Origin: Pictodentalium vernedei
Taxonomy: Eukaryota; Mollusca; Scaphopoda; Dentaliida; Dentaliidae
Length of the DNA stretch: 64,000 nt
Assembly (NCBI GenBank): GCA_031216915.1
Contig: CM062289.1
Coordinates: 21,678,520 to 21,742,519, forward strand
Reading direction: 5' to 3'
This document shows positions 33,245 through 44,324 of this stretch, in pieces. A program made the position numbers and the translations under genes. The notes under the pieces were generated by a model. The model saw only the letters and a list, made by a program, of their open reading frames with translations. It was not told the DNA's origin and searched no databases. Position 1 is the first letter of the stretch; each line of letters begins with the position of its first letter.

Positions 33245-33582
33245 GGGAAGGGCCCTCCCATGAGTGGGCACTCATACCTCCCCGCTGAATTATTATGTAA
33301 TACTCTCTTTTACAAAGAATGGTGTTGGCGCAAATTCCGGTCACTCCCTGGCGTCTGCACATGCGCAGAGAGTAAATGTATGGAGGACCACATAGGACTT
33401 CTAATTTTCGGTTTGGCATGCAAATTTTGGGGATTGGGGGGGGGGAGGGGGGGCAAAATTTGTGTTTGGCCCTGCACATTTTAGAGTTAGCACCAGCTAT
33501 GTGTGGGCCATTGGTCAGTATAAAAATATAGAAATTACTATAAATTTATAATGTTTATGCATCATCTTGTAAATAAACTTAT

Positions 33583-34225
33583 CCCTATATCCCGATAAAT
33601 TCTGTCTTTTGATTGGTCAGAATGTCTTGAACAAATAGCCATGGCAAAGGATGTGCCCAACATCCAAGGTATATGAGAGCGTGCAACATCCAGTGTGTAA
33701 GCGCACACGAAACATCGGGGGTATATAGTTTCAATAAAAGCTTTTCGCTTCTGCTCGCTTCATTATAAAACTTGGATCCAGAAAACCCGAAAATAGTCAC
33801 AAATATCATCAGATTTCTGACAATACAATCATAAAAATAAAATAACAAATAATTTGTCACCTGAGTACCAGTGTGTAGTAGGCATATAGAACACATTGGA
33901 ACTTGGGACGATATGTCAACAAAATACAAAATACTGTTTACTCGTTTCCTTATGACCCAAGGGATGTAACTCTATCTGTTGTCTTCAGCGATTATAAAAA
34001 CAAAATTATTATTACGAATTTGGTCCAAATGATTGTGGAGCTGAGAAATGCGTCCACAATTTTATTTACACTAAGTTGCATTGTGTTTCAAATGGGACAA
34101 AAAGGTTATCTCCTCCAACATGTATGGTATATGGGCTCAGTGTTTAAAAACTGACATCCAGGTATTAAATCTCCATATACCATACATGTTGGTGGAGATA
34201 ACTTACATGTATATTGACTGACCTT
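33583..34225. other. Intron sequence with one inverted repeat
   Basis: 34104-34134 and 34161-34195 are inverted copies (AACATGTATGGTATATGG and complement) about 30 bp apart. The stretch TTGATTGGTCAGAATG (33609) resembles MITE ends but no partner was found. Confidence 0.5.
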
Positions 34226-34610
34226 GATTTTATCTCCATGTTGTGGTCATGCTTAACCATTGTGCAGAAGTATGTGTGCTTAACTGGTAGAGTGCTAAAT
34301 TATTGATGGTCTTTAAGCTTTCTTTGTGCAGCTTTGCCCTGTTACAATTTATGGGAGAGTGCCAGTAGGCACTCTCCCATAAATTGTAACAAGGCAAATC
34401 CTAACAGATAAAGTTATATCACTTTGAAGATAATATGAAGTACATCCACAAAATATGAAGTGTGTAAATTGTGGTACTGGAACTTTAGAATATAACCCAA
34501 ATATGGGCTTCCAGCACTCTACCATTTAAACACCAACAAATAAATAAATCAATGTTCTCTAGAAAAATAAAATACTTTCCTGATCTCATGCAGTTTTGTA
34601 TGTTTGTGCA
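34226..34610. repeat. Duplicated intron segment, copy B
   Basis: Paralogue of 21601-21976. It reads straight through the point where DIRS copy 2 interrupts copy A (TTTTGTATGTTTGTGCA), so it preserves the pre-insertion sequence. Confidence 0.75.
34284..34525. mobile_element. TTAA foldback MITE, CTGGTAGAGTGCT family
   Basis: TTAA at 34280-34283 and 34526-34529. Central palindrome TTACAATTTATGGGAGAGTG / complement around CCAGTAGG. Orthologous in position to the MITE at 21650, so it was duplicated with its host segment. Confidence 0.85.
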
Positions 34611-35182
34611 TAGGGCTGCACGGTATATCGATAAACCGATACATACCGGTATTCAAACCAGTGTCGATTGAATACCGGTGTAATTGCAAAAATATCGGTT
34701 TATCGTCATTATTTATTTACCCACAGTTCAATTTTCAAGATGTGCCGAGATTTTTAATTGTAGTCCCGAGCGAATAATATTATCCATGCACCTGACAAAT
34801 TGGCCGCATCCTCCCGGGTAATACACAAACTGTACAGTTGAATAAATATTATTTTTCAAACAAATTCAACAAAACCATATCATGTGACCCCTCATTGGAA
34901 CGAGCTCGACAAGCTCGTTCCAATGAGGGGGTCACTTGATATGATTTTGTTGAATATTTTTTTAAATAAAAATCGATAAGCAATATTTAAAAAAATAAAT
35001 TTTGATATCGTCTGCGTCGGGTAAAGTGTTATTCGAACTGTATCATCAGGACATGCTGGTTTGTTCTGATTGTGAATGATCAAGTCCCGATTATGGTACG
35101 TGTGTCCTGATATCTGAACAATCTTTCGATATACCGGTATACCGCAGTATTTTTTTGAAGTTTCGAATACCGTGCAGCCCTA
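34611..35182. mobile_element. hAT-type MITE with 8-bp target duplication
   Basis: TTTGTGCA is duplicated at 34603-34610 and 35183-35190. Ends TAGGGCTGCACGGTAT and ATACCGTGCAGCCCTA. Subterminal inverted ACCGGTATTCAA...TTGAATACCGGT. Eight-base duplications and CAGGGCTGCAC-like ends are typical of hAT. A TTAA-type foldback lies within it. A fragment of the same family is at 61145-61255. Confidence 0.9.
34785..35028. mobile_element. piggyBac-type foldback MITE nested in the hAT MITE
   Basis: The right end ATATCGTCTGCGTCGGGTAAAG and palindrome (TGTGACCCCTCATTGG...GAGCTCGACAAGCTC) match the CCCTTTACCC family. The left end (CACCTGACAAATTGGCCGC) is worn and TTAA is decayed (TTAT on the right). Confidence 0.7.
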
Positions 35183-35230
35183 TTTGTGCATCCTCTTGTA
35201 ACTAAACTTGGCTTTCAATTCTGTTATTAG

Positions 35231-35689
35231 GACAAACCAAGCAAAGCTGAAACACAAGAGAAAGCAACAGAATCTAAGGAACTTGAATCTGTTCCATCTC
35301 CTGCATCGAGTGATAAGGATGATGTGCAAATGCTGGAAAGTGATGTTAAAACTTCTGAACAGGATGCGACATTGACCGAATCAAAGGATCTTCAGTGCAT
35401 TCCATCCGTTGTTCACACCCCAAAAGGGGATATGTATGTTCTCCGTGAGGACAAGAGTGATAAGGAGATATCATTCAAGACACCCCCTTGCACTCTTAAA
35501 TCATCAGAAATAAAATCTGCTAGCATATTAGAGAAATCAAGAAGTAAACGTGGAAGAAAGTCTTTAGTGCAGACACCAGTGAGCACAAGACACAAATTTG
35601 CATCCAAGACAGTTGATACTGGCAGTCGATTATCATCACTTAAGACATTACCTTCAAGAAATAAAAAAAAAGTTAGAACATCCATTTGA
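35231..35689 (+). CDS. NIFK: NIFK terminal exon (C-terminal tail)
   Basis: Acceptor TTATTAG ends at 35230; phase 0 continues from the exon ending at 7561; TGA at 35687-35689. It encodes 152 residues: an acidic Ser/Glu-rich stretch, then VVHTPKG, an acidic DKSDKEISFKTPP motif, and a basic tail (SRSKRGRKS, SRNKKKVRTSI). The order Thr-Pro, acidic patch ending in (I)(V/S)FK.P, basic C-terminus parallels vertebrate NIFK as I recall it, where Thr-Pro sites are phosphorylated to bind the Ki-67 FHA domain. No AATAAA lies in the first 250 bp after the stop, so the poly(A) site is unknown. Confidence 0.88.
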   Translation, partial: DKPSKAETQEKATESKELESVPSPASSDKDDVQMLESDVKTSEQDATLTESKDLQCIPSVVHTPKGDMYVLREDKSDKEISFKTPPCTLKSSEIKSASILEKSRSKRGRKSLVQTPVSTRHKFASKTVDTGSRLSSLKTLPSRNKKKVRTSI

Positions 35690-35991
35690 AAGTGGAATTT
35701 CTGCTTTTCTTATGTAAGTTATAATTTCTCCATAACTCGCACACACTGTCATAATTTGTTAGTTTAATTACCTTTTTGTATTAGTGCTGAAATAGTTAAC
35801 AGGATAATCGGTTTGAAACCAGTTAGCTACTCAACCAATTAGAAAAACGGTCAACCAGTTATCCAAAATATCGATAGTGAGCGTAATTCCACGTTTAAAA
35901 CTCAGTAAATTTATCACTTCTTTGTGAAAGATTACTTATTGAAGCCGCAGTGTGTATATTGAGAAATAATCAACTTTGGCATTCAAGACTG
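35690..35991. other. NIFK 3' untranslated region or downstream flank
   Basis: AT-rich; a donor-like GTAAGT lies at 35714. Short AACCAGTTA / TAACTGGTT-like repeats at 35815-35865. No poly(A) signal recognised. Confidence 0.4.
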
Positions 35992-35995
35992 TTAA

Positions 35996-36237
35996 CTGGT
36001 AGAGCGCTGGAAGCCCATATATGGGCTTTAATCTGATGTGCAGGTACAACAGCTTAAAGGCTGGATATTCAGAGGAAGTGATTCATATCATCTTTGAAGT
36101 GAAATTATTTAGTCTTCAAGGATTTGCTTTGTTGCGATTTATGGGAGAGCGCCTGTAGGCACTCTCCCATAAATTGTAACAATGCAAGGATATGTGAAAA
36201 AATTTTGATCACCAAAAATAATTCAGCACTCTACCAG
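35996..36237. mobile_element. TTAA foldback MITE, CTGGTAGAGTGCT family
   Basis: TTAA at 35992-35995 and 36238-36241; ends CTGGTAGAGCGCT and AGCACTCTACCAG; palindrome ATTTATGGGAGAG...CTCTCCCATAAAT. It has GGAAGCCCATATATGGGC at the left end, as at 59424. Confidence 0.88.
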
Positions 36238-36284
36238 TTAATGATCGGCAGTTTCCGTGAGTAATCAGTGATCATAGAAACGCT

Positions 36285-36351
36285 TCCATAGTGTGTATAC
36301 AAATGAACATTGTCGAGTACTCGACAACGTTCGTTTGTATACACACTATGG
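36285..36351. repeat. 67-bp near-perfect palindrome without spacer
   Basis: CCATAGTGTGTATACAAATG reads into a centre TGTCGAGTACTCGACA and back out. No target duplication identified. Confidence 0.85.
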
Positions 36352-36445
36352 ATTAGTGTGAGAATACTGCTTTCCAATTTCTGTAGTTTTGATCCCATAT
36401 TCAGTGAAATAGTGGCCTCGGATAAGAGGATATCGTAGTATATGT

Positions 36446-36550
36446 TTCAAAAACTACGACAAAACCATATTATGTGACCTCTTATTAGAACGAGCCCAAC
36501 AAGCTCGTTTCAATGAGGGGTCACATGATATAGTTTTGCTGAAACTTTAA
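36446..36550. mobile_element. Foldback MITE remnant (CCCTTTACCC family core)
   Basis: Only the central palindrome remains: ACCATATTATGTGACC, AACGAGCCC/AAGCTCGTT, GGGGTCACATGATATAG. Ends and TTAA are lost. Confidence 0.65.
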
Positions 36551-36553
36551 TTT

Positions 36554-37334
36554 TAAGTTTAACTTGACAAAGTCAAGATAAACTGTTGCCATCACGCGTG
36601 CGGAAATCTGTTAGTCTGTGAGTCTGTTCACATTTTCCTTTAGCATAGGCTACACCCTGTAGTTCTTGTCTGATCATCACGAAATTCATATGCAGGTTTG
36701 AGGCCATGTCTAGATGAGAACAACATTCCCTTTTGGTCATGACCAGTCAACCAGGATGGCTGCTCGAGCCCAAAATCTAAAAACTTTAGCACAGTCTACA
36801 GGTCGTATTTATGAAGGGATTTCATGGTCACTTGGTAGGTTGACTCCATATAAGGTCTAGATGAGAACGTCCTCTTTTGGTCGCGATCATTCAACCATGA
36901 CGGCTGCCCAAGCCCAAACCCTTTAGCACAGTCTACAGGTCATTTATGAAGGGATTTCATTGTAACTTGGTAGGATGACTCAGTATGATGTCTAGATGAG
37001 GACGTCCCCTTTTGGTTGCGATTGGTCAACCGTGATGGCTAGACAGGCCCGAAGCCCAAATACCTTTAGCACAGTCTACAGGGCATATTTATGAAGGGAT
37101 TTCATTGTAACTTGAAAGGATGACTCGTTTTGGAATAATTTCACTGCAACTTGGTAACTTTCATTGATATACATTAACTGTGAGGGCCACATACATTAAC
37201 TGTGAGGGCCTCATTAACCCACCCCTCAGTTCTTTAGTACAGTCTGCACCTCATATTATTTTTATTGAAAACATAGCATACAGGCAACAGAAATTAACCT
37301 ACCGTATTCCCAATTATCACAATTCTTGTCTTAT
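36554..37334. mobile_element. 143-bp-repeat element, left part (right part 45908-45990)
   Basis: Left hairpin ACTTGACAAAGTCAAGATAA, then four units (GATGAGAACGTCC...; GGGATTTCATTG...). It stops at CTTGTCTTATT and resumes after the Helentron-like element with TCATATTCCTTTCATAAAC, as in the uninterrupted copy at 9975-10010. Confidence 0.8.
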
Positions 37335-39474
37335 TAGCTCACCTGACTGAAAGTCAGGGTGAGCTTTTCTGATCACTTTTCGTCCGGCGTCCGTCGTCCG
37401 TCGTCCGGCGTGAAGGTGGTGTTTGGGTCTTTTTCTTCCAAACCACTGGCCGCATGTTAATGAAATTTCATGTGAGTAGGGGTTATATAGCGGCATTTTG
37501 ATTTTTGGGCAAATTAGGTTTCGGCTCATATTGAGCAGAGGGGTGGGGCAAAAATGCTCCAATTCTTAAAAAATCTTCTTCTCAAGAACCAGCAATAGCA
37601 GAGACTTGATATTTGGTATGCAGCTTCCTTTTGAGGTGTAGACTCAAGTTTGTTCAAGAGAAGTTTGTAGGTCTATACTTGGCGATGTTATGGGAGGAGC
37701 AAAAATTTTGGCCCCACCCCAAATTTCTATTTTTTAAACCGAGAGGCCAATTTGAACCAAATTTTATGTGAGGGCTTATTGGGTCATAAGTACCTAATTT
37801 ATGCAGAAATTTTTTTTCCTGTAGCCCCGTGGGAACCACAGGAGCTAAAAATAGAAAAAAATTAAAACGCCTATATCTCAAAAACTGCACGGCAGTGAGA
37901 ATTTTTATTTGGTGTGAAGCTTTCTTGGGACCAACAGAAAGGATTGGTAAAAAAAAATTGCTATCGGTTTTATCATAGGGTACTTTTTCGGGACTCTGAA
38001 AAAGTGCTGAGTCAGTAATTTTTAACACAGTAGGCAATGGGAAAAAAATAAAGAATTGTTTTCTTCCAAACCACTGCTCTAAAAGCTTTCATATTTTACA
38101 TATAACATCTTTGGAACATTGATTCACATATTTGTAGAAATCAAATTCCTCGGTCCATATTTGGGTTCCCTATGGGAACCCAAATGTTCAAATTAGTGCA
38201 ATATGAGGGATATATTTTAAAAATCTTCTTCTTCGGATCCACAAATCAGAATCTTTTGATATTTGCTATGCATCATCCTTAGGGGGGTGAGATTGATGTT
38301 TGTTCAAGCCAAGTCCCTGAGTTCATATTTGGACTCCCTTTGGGAACCCAAATTGTAACTTAGTGCAATACGAGGTATATTCTTTTAAAATCTTCTTCTT
38401 CGCATCCACCGGTCAGAATCTTTTGATATTTGGTATACAGTATGCTTAGGGAGGTGAGATTCAAGTTTGTTCAAGTCAAGTCCTTCGGCTCATATTTGGT
38501 CTCCCTGTGGGAGCCCAAATTATAACTTAGTTCAATATGAGGAATATTCTTTAAAAAAAATTTTTTTTTCAGATCCACCAGTCAAAATGTTTTGATATTT
38601 GATGTACAGCATTCTTAGGGGCTGAGAGTGAAGTTTGGTAAAGCCAAGTACCTGGGTTCATATTTGGGCTCACTGTGGGAGCCCAAATTATACCAAAATT
38701 TTTATTTTCCAAACCAAAAAGTCGATTTGAACCAAATTTGATATGAGGGCTTATTGGGTCATAAGTACCTAATTTATGCCGAAAATTGTTTTCCTGTCCC
38801 CCACGGGAACTGCAGGAGCTAAAAAATTTTTTTCTTTTTAAATGCCCATATCTCCAGAACTACATGGCACTGAGAATTTTTATATGGTGTGAAGATTCCT
38901 TAGGACCGGAAGAAAAAAATGGTAAAAATTTTATCATAAGGTTCTTTTCTAGGACTAAAAGTGCCGAGTCATCATTTTTTAACAGTGTAGCTAATGGGAA
39001 TAACGTTGAAGAATCTTCTTCTCCCAAAACACTGCTTCAGAAGCTTTTATTTTTGGGCTCCCTATGGGAGCCCATGTATAACTTAGTTCAGTATGAGAAA
39101 TATTCTTAAAAAATCTTTTTTTTCTGTTACTCCTGTCAGAATCTTTTGATATTTGATTTTTGATTTTCTTAGAAGTGGCAAATTGAAGTTTGTTCAAGTT
39201 CTGCTTTATTGATAAAATTGGGCCCAGTAGTAACCAATTCCTGCATTGAAAGCCCTGTAAAGTGGGCAGTGATAGGCATAAACGATTGACCAAACTTGAT
39301 ATTATAATTACGCCTCTGTAAGATGTAGCCTTAGATGCTGAAAGTGACCTTAAATTCCAATAAATAAATAGATAAATTATTGAGTACCCAATATGGGTAT
39401 CTAACATATGAACACTTTGGGTTACTAAGTAGGGTAAACAATTTTATGTTGAAAAACTGATAACAAGGCAGAAT

Positions 39475-40500
39475 CTGGACGACAAGGACGACTGCCCCCA
39501 GCCGAATTGGCAGCTAGGACGACTGCCCCCCCCCCCCCCCCCCCAGTCCAATTGGCAGCTAGGACGATTAGAAAAGACAGACCAGATTTATTTTAGTGCT
39601 AAAGATATTTTCTTTTTTCTCAATAAAATTATACAAATGTGTGTATGAATGAGTTATCCATTTAATTGTGTCTACATTTGATTCTCATCCTCCACAATGT
39701 CACCTAAACAATAAATAAATCACACCCTTACAAACATTCCCATTTTCCACATTGTTATTACTATTCTGCTTATTGTGACCTGAACCGTAAATAAGCTACA
39801 CATTTAGACACTAAGAATGATCCAATTTACGAGATTATGATGTGATTAGGAGGTTTCCATCTTAAATACTTATCTTTTGCATGATATAAACAAAGTTTAT
39901 TGTTTTTCCAGTACTATTTTCAAAGGGTGTGTTTTGAAACTAATTCACAACTTTGGTAGCTTAATTGGCTGTCTATGGCTTTTGAGTCTGATAGTTTTTT
40001 TGTCTTTTGTTCTTTCTGCAGGAAACAATTTTATTCACACACCATTCGCACTTCAGTAATACTAGGTTTTTTTTTTGCTTGTGAGTATGTTTCTTTAATA
40101 ATTATTGTTATCCTTTGAATGCAATTCCTTTCAAACTTATGAGGCTTGGAAGAAAAAATATAGAACTGACTGAATAACAATGTAATTAAAATAAAATACA
40201 GCCAAAAATACATACAAATTGGACTGCACTTGCAGGGGGAGGGCAATTGTCCTCACTGACAATTCAGGTGTGGGGGGGGGGGGGGAGTCGTCCTACCTGC
40301 CAATTCGACTGGGGGCAGTCATCCTAGCTGCCAATTCGACTGGGGGGCAGTAGTCCTACCTGCCAATTGGAGTGGGGGGGGGGGGGGGGGGGCAGTCGTA
40401 CTATCTGCCATTTTTGGACTGGGGGCAGTTGTCTGGGGGGCAGTTGTCTGGATACCGGACTGGGGGGGGGGGGCAGTTGTCTGGATACCACAACCACAAG
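39475..40500. mobile_element. Element with G-rich inverted ends of 32-bp repeats
   Basis: The left side carries GGACGACTGCCCC and AATTGGCAGCTAGGACGA; the right side carries the complementary unit GGGGGCAGTCGTCCTAGCTG / CCAATTCGACTG in tandem with poly-G. The interior (39590-40250) is AT-rich and unrecognised. A related partial copy is at 43045-43565. Confidence 0.55.
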
Positions 40501-40690
40501 TGGCGTACTGCACGTCGATTGCGCGCATGCCTACAACCAATGCTAACCCTCCACGAGTTAGTACGTTGGATAGTCTAGCAGATGCTCGGTGGTTCTCTCC
40601 GGGTAATCCGGCTTCCTCCACCCGTAAATCAGCTCGACACGACATTACCCTGGCTGTTGAAAATGTCGTAAAACCCAAATAAATAATAAT
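40500..40690 (+). mobile_element. SINE 3' part fused to the G-rich repeat
   Basis: GGCGTACTGCACGTCGATTG, GGTGGTTCTCTCCGGGTAAT, CCTCCACCCGTAAA then a tail AACCCAAATAAATAATAAT. The tRNA-like head is missing. Confidence 0.7.
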
Positions 40691-40691
40691 A

Positions 40692-41640
40692 ATAAAAAAC
40701 CCTCCTAAATTAGCTTGTAGAAAAAAAATCACCGTAAAATGTTATCTCTTATTTTTCTAACAATTCCAACCCTTGGCATTATTATTACTCAGACCTTCAG
40801 TTTTGGAAAATGCGAGCCCACCACATTTTAAGCCCGGAAATTGCCCTACGTCCGCTGTTTTTCACTCACAGTATACCGTCAAATTCATTACAAAAATACG
40901 ATGCCAACTCTTTTCGTAGTCATTGAGTTGGCATTGTGGCGGAGACTCCCCAACGACGCTCAGATTTGGCAATATTTCATTTTTATTATTATGAATATTT
41001 ATCTATGTTATAAACCTTATTTAAAGTATTTATTTATGTCTGCAAATTATACAATGTCTTGAACATGAGAATGAGAAAAAATAATAAAAAGGCAACACAC
41101 ATTTGGTACAAAGGTGTTGTCCTAAACGAAGTTACTTCTTGTTATATATATATTATATTAGGTTCTTAGGGAGTCCAGACATAAAAGCGTTTTGCAGAGT
41201 AAAACAATTTCTGTCGGACGATCTGAGTAGAGATCACTTGTCAACGGTACCGCATGTGCGGAAAACAAACTCTTTGAACTTTACTATTGACCGCTAATTG
41301 ACACACAGTTATGTAATGAGATTCCACATTCTGACAATTCACTTCACATCGGTTGTCTTCAATAATTGATCAATCACGTGCATACGCCCCAGGGAGCGCT
41401 AGCGGTGTTGGGTACTGGTCGAGACCTCTTGGAGCAAGTCAAACCCGAATAGGGCCCTCTCTCCAATAGTCTTAATGAGGTTGAAATATTGATTATCGAC
41501 AATCTATCACTCACACGTAAACTACCGAGAAATCCTATCCGCGTGCATTCCCCCCACACAATAGGAAAGTCGGGTCTGTGTGACGAAACCGAAATAATAA
41601 AATAAGATTAACCGGGTCGCAAGGGATTTGTAAATCCCAC
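40692..41640. other. Unassigned repeat-poor stretch
   Basis: No convincing exon, RNA gene or terminal repeat. TATATATA tract near 41144. G+C rises at 41385-41460 without a recognisable product. Confidence 0.4.
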
Positions 41641-41990
41641 GTCAACCCTGCGCGCCTACGGTACTCTAAAACCTTTCATTCATTCAAGTCAGATCATTCA
41701 TCGTTTGACCATCGTAATAATATAATAACACTTTGGCCATCCGCTGATTTGTCGCGGTTCTCGTATGAGAAGGCCTTCATTATCCTTTCTTCCCACCTGT
41801 TACCCCATCCCTGTGCCTCTTCTTTCTTCCCAGCACCCAGACACTAATTCTTTGATGAGACCTCGAACCTCCCTATTCCCAATTTCTATGATCAGCATCA
41901 AGAGAAAATATATCATAATACAAACAAAAACAATAAAAAAAATGCATCTCCAAATAGCACGTTACATTTAAATCACTGACACTTAATAAC
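41640..41990 (-). pseudogene. LINE 3' end, minus strand
   Basis: The complement reads GAAGGCCTTCTCAT...CCGCGACAAATCAGCGG...GGCCAAAGTG then TTATTATATTATTA, matching the 3' end of the LINE fragment at 11279-11662. A further partial copy of AATAACACTTTGGCC is at 41986. No coding region retained. Confidence 0.65.
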
Positions 41991-42164
41991 ACTTTGGCCC
42001 TCTGCTGAAATATTGTCAATATATCCCCAAATGCGTTCAGAGAAATAATACCAAGGCCTTTTTTAACACCAATGAACTATAAAACATGTGTTTTCTGCAC
42101 TAAAAAATCACCATATATTGCATGTCATATGGGCATAGGTTTGGTTTTAGGAAAACAAAACTAC

Positions 42165-42926
42165 ACCGCGACAAATCAAAGAGTTATAATAACTGGAAAA
42201 ATAAAAGGATAAACCAGAACCTGGGGCCTTAATTTAACGGTATAACAATGCAAATGTGGTTGATCACAGCACTAAAATATATAAACATCGTTAATGTGAC
42301 ATAAATATATTTCACGCACATTCCACATTTGTGGTGGGAACAATGGCCGGCGTCTGCGAAATTGAACTATAGGTAATTATTCCTCATCGTCTGTTCTGGA
42401 AGGGTTCACTACCCTGTATGTACCAGTGACGTACGTATTGTCAAAGTAGTCTATTAAAGGCAACAACTCATAGATGAGCTATATCCACTGAAGAACATCA
42501 CACAGTTATAGATTTTGACTATTGGAGGGGGCATTTTGTCGGGGGACCGCAACAAATCAAAGAGTTATAATAACTGGAAAAATAAAAGGATAAACCAGAA
42601 TCTGGGGCCTTAATTTAACGGTATAACAATGCAAATGTGGTTGATCACAGCACTAAAATATATGAACATCGTTAATGTGACATAAATATATTTCACGCAC
42701 ATTCCACATTTGTGGTGGGAACAATGGCCGGCGTCTGCGAAATTGAACTATAGGTAATTGTCCCTCATCGTCTGTTCTGGAAGGGTTCACTACCCTGTAT
42801 GTACCAGTGACGTACGTATTGTCAAAGTAGTCTATTAAAGGCAACAACTCATAGATGAGCTATATCCACTGAAGAACATCACACAGTTATAGATTTTGAC
42901 TATTGGAGGGGGCATTTTGTCGGGGG
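42165..42926. repeat. 381-bp tandem duplication, two nearly identical copies
   Basis: Copies start at 42165 and 42546 (ACCGC(G/A)ACAAATCAAAGAG) and end GGAGGGGGCATTTTGTCGGG. Only about five differences were noticed by eye, so the duplication is recent. No gene inside. Confidence 0.9.
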
Positions 42927-43045
42927 GGATTTTGTCGCCCTGCATTCAATTTGAGGGGGGATTTTGTCGGGGGGGGGGGATTTTGTCGGGGGGGATTATG
43001 TCGGGGGGGGTTTTGTCGAGGGGGATTTTGTCTGTACCCCCCCTA
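42905..43045 (+). repeat. G-rich repeat GGGGGGATTTTGTC, quadruplex-prone
   Basis: GGGGGATTTTGTC-type units occur about seven times, many with six or more G. Four closely spaced G-runs meet the usual quadruplex pattern. Confidence 0.8.
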
Positions 43046-43565
43046 TTGTTACCTGAACCATAAATAAGCTACACTCTTAGACACTAAAAGGCTAATCCAA
43101 TTTACCAGATTTTGATGAGATGACGAGGTTTCCATCTTAAATAGGCTACTTATCTTTTGCATCATACAAACAAAGTCTATTGTGAGTATGTTTCTTTAAT
43201 GATTATCGTTATCCTTTGAATGCAATTTCTTTAAAACTTATGAGGCTTGGAAGAAAAAACAAGGGAACTGTCTAGATAACAATGTAATTGAAATAAAATA
43301 CAGACAAACTGGACTGCACTTGCAGGGGGTGGGGGGGGGGGGGGGGGGGGGTTGCCCTCACTTACAATTCAGGTGGGGGGCAGTCGTCCTACCTGCCAAA
43401 TGGATTGGGGGCAGTCATCCTAGCTGCCAATTCGACTGGGGGCAGTCGTCCTAGCTGCCAATTCGACTGGGGGCAGTTGTCCTGCCTGCCAATTGGAGTG
43501 GGGGGGGGGGGGGGGGGCAGTCGTCCTACCAGCCATTTTTGGACTGGAGGCAGTTGTCTGGATAA
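43046..43565. repeat. Partial copy of the G-rich-ended element
   Basis: 43046-43330 matches 39774-40240 (TAAATAAGCTACAC, GAGGTTTCCATCTTAAATA, TTATGAGGCTTGGAAGAAAA) with an internal deletion. 43380-43560 is tandem GGGGGCAGTCGTCCTAGCTG units. Confidence 0.7.
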
Positions 43566-44324
43566 CCTTGCCACATGTTAATGAAATTTCATGTGAGTAG
43601 GGGTTATATAGCGGCATTTTGATTTTTGGGCAAATTAAGTTTCGGCTCATATTGAGCAGAGGGGTGGGGCAAAAATGCTCCAATTCTGAAAAAATCTTCT
43701 TCTCTAGAACCAGCAATAGCAAAGACTTGATATTTGGTATGCAGCTTCTTTTGAGGTGTAGACTCAAGTTTGTTCAAGAGAAGTTCGTAGGTCTATATTT
43801 GGCGATGTTATGGGAAGAGCAAAAATTCTGGCCCCCACCCCAAATTTCTATTTTCCTAACCTAGAAGCCAATTTGAACCAAATTTTTCATGAGGGCTTAT
43901 TGTGTCATAACTACCTAATTTATGCAGAAATCTTTTTTTCCTGTAGCCCCGTGGGAACCACAGGAGCTAAAAATAGAAAAAAATTAAAACGCCCATATCT
44001 CAAAAACTGCACGGCAGTGAGAATTTTTTTTTTGGTGTGAAGCTTCCTTGGGACCAACAGAAAAAATTTGTCAAAAAAGATTGCTATCGGTTTTATCATA
44101 AGGTACTTTTTCGGGACTCTGAAAAACTGCTGAATCAGCATTTTTTAACACAGTAGGCAATGGGAAAAAATTAAAGAATCGTTTTCTTCTAAAGCACTGC
44201 TCCAAAAGCTTTTATATTTTACATATAACATCTTTGGAACATTGATTCACATATTTGTTGAACTCAAATTCCTCGGTCTATATTTGGGTTCCCTGTGGGA
44301 ACCCAAATGTTCAAATTAGTGCAA

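Larger units (their letters stand above)
21977..33552 (+). mobile_element. DIRS copy 2, 11.6 kb including later insertions
   Basis: The left terminus ATTTTTACACAGTATACC and right terminus ...TAAATTTATAAT are confirmed by its internal complementary region (33157-33244). Terminal repeats resemble copy 1 but differ by many substitutions. It carries a gag-like region (26890-27990) and an RNase H remnant, with no recognisable recombinase. Host flanks GTTTTGTAT and GTTTATGCATC abut with no target duplication. Insertions inside it are a foldback (22490), Tc1 (23180), Helentron-like (24983), TTAA MITEs (26357, 28396), a SINE (28700) and a 330-bp repeat element (31330). Confidence 0.85.
7562..35230 (+). 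other. NIFK intron of about 27.7 kb packed with nested transposons
   Basis: Donor GTAAGT at 7562; acceptor TTCTGTTATTAG ends at 35230. Phase 0 on both sides. Two DIRS elements, three Helentron/Pearl-type elements, a Tc1, a LINE fragment, a SINE, a hAT MITE and several TTAA foldbacks account for most of its length. No additional exon with family similarity was found inside. Confidence 0.85.

Noticed and set aside
40372-40732. Pro/Ala- or Gly-rich frames on both strands
   Set aside because: They read through poly-G and the 32-bp GGGGGCAGTCGTCC repeat.
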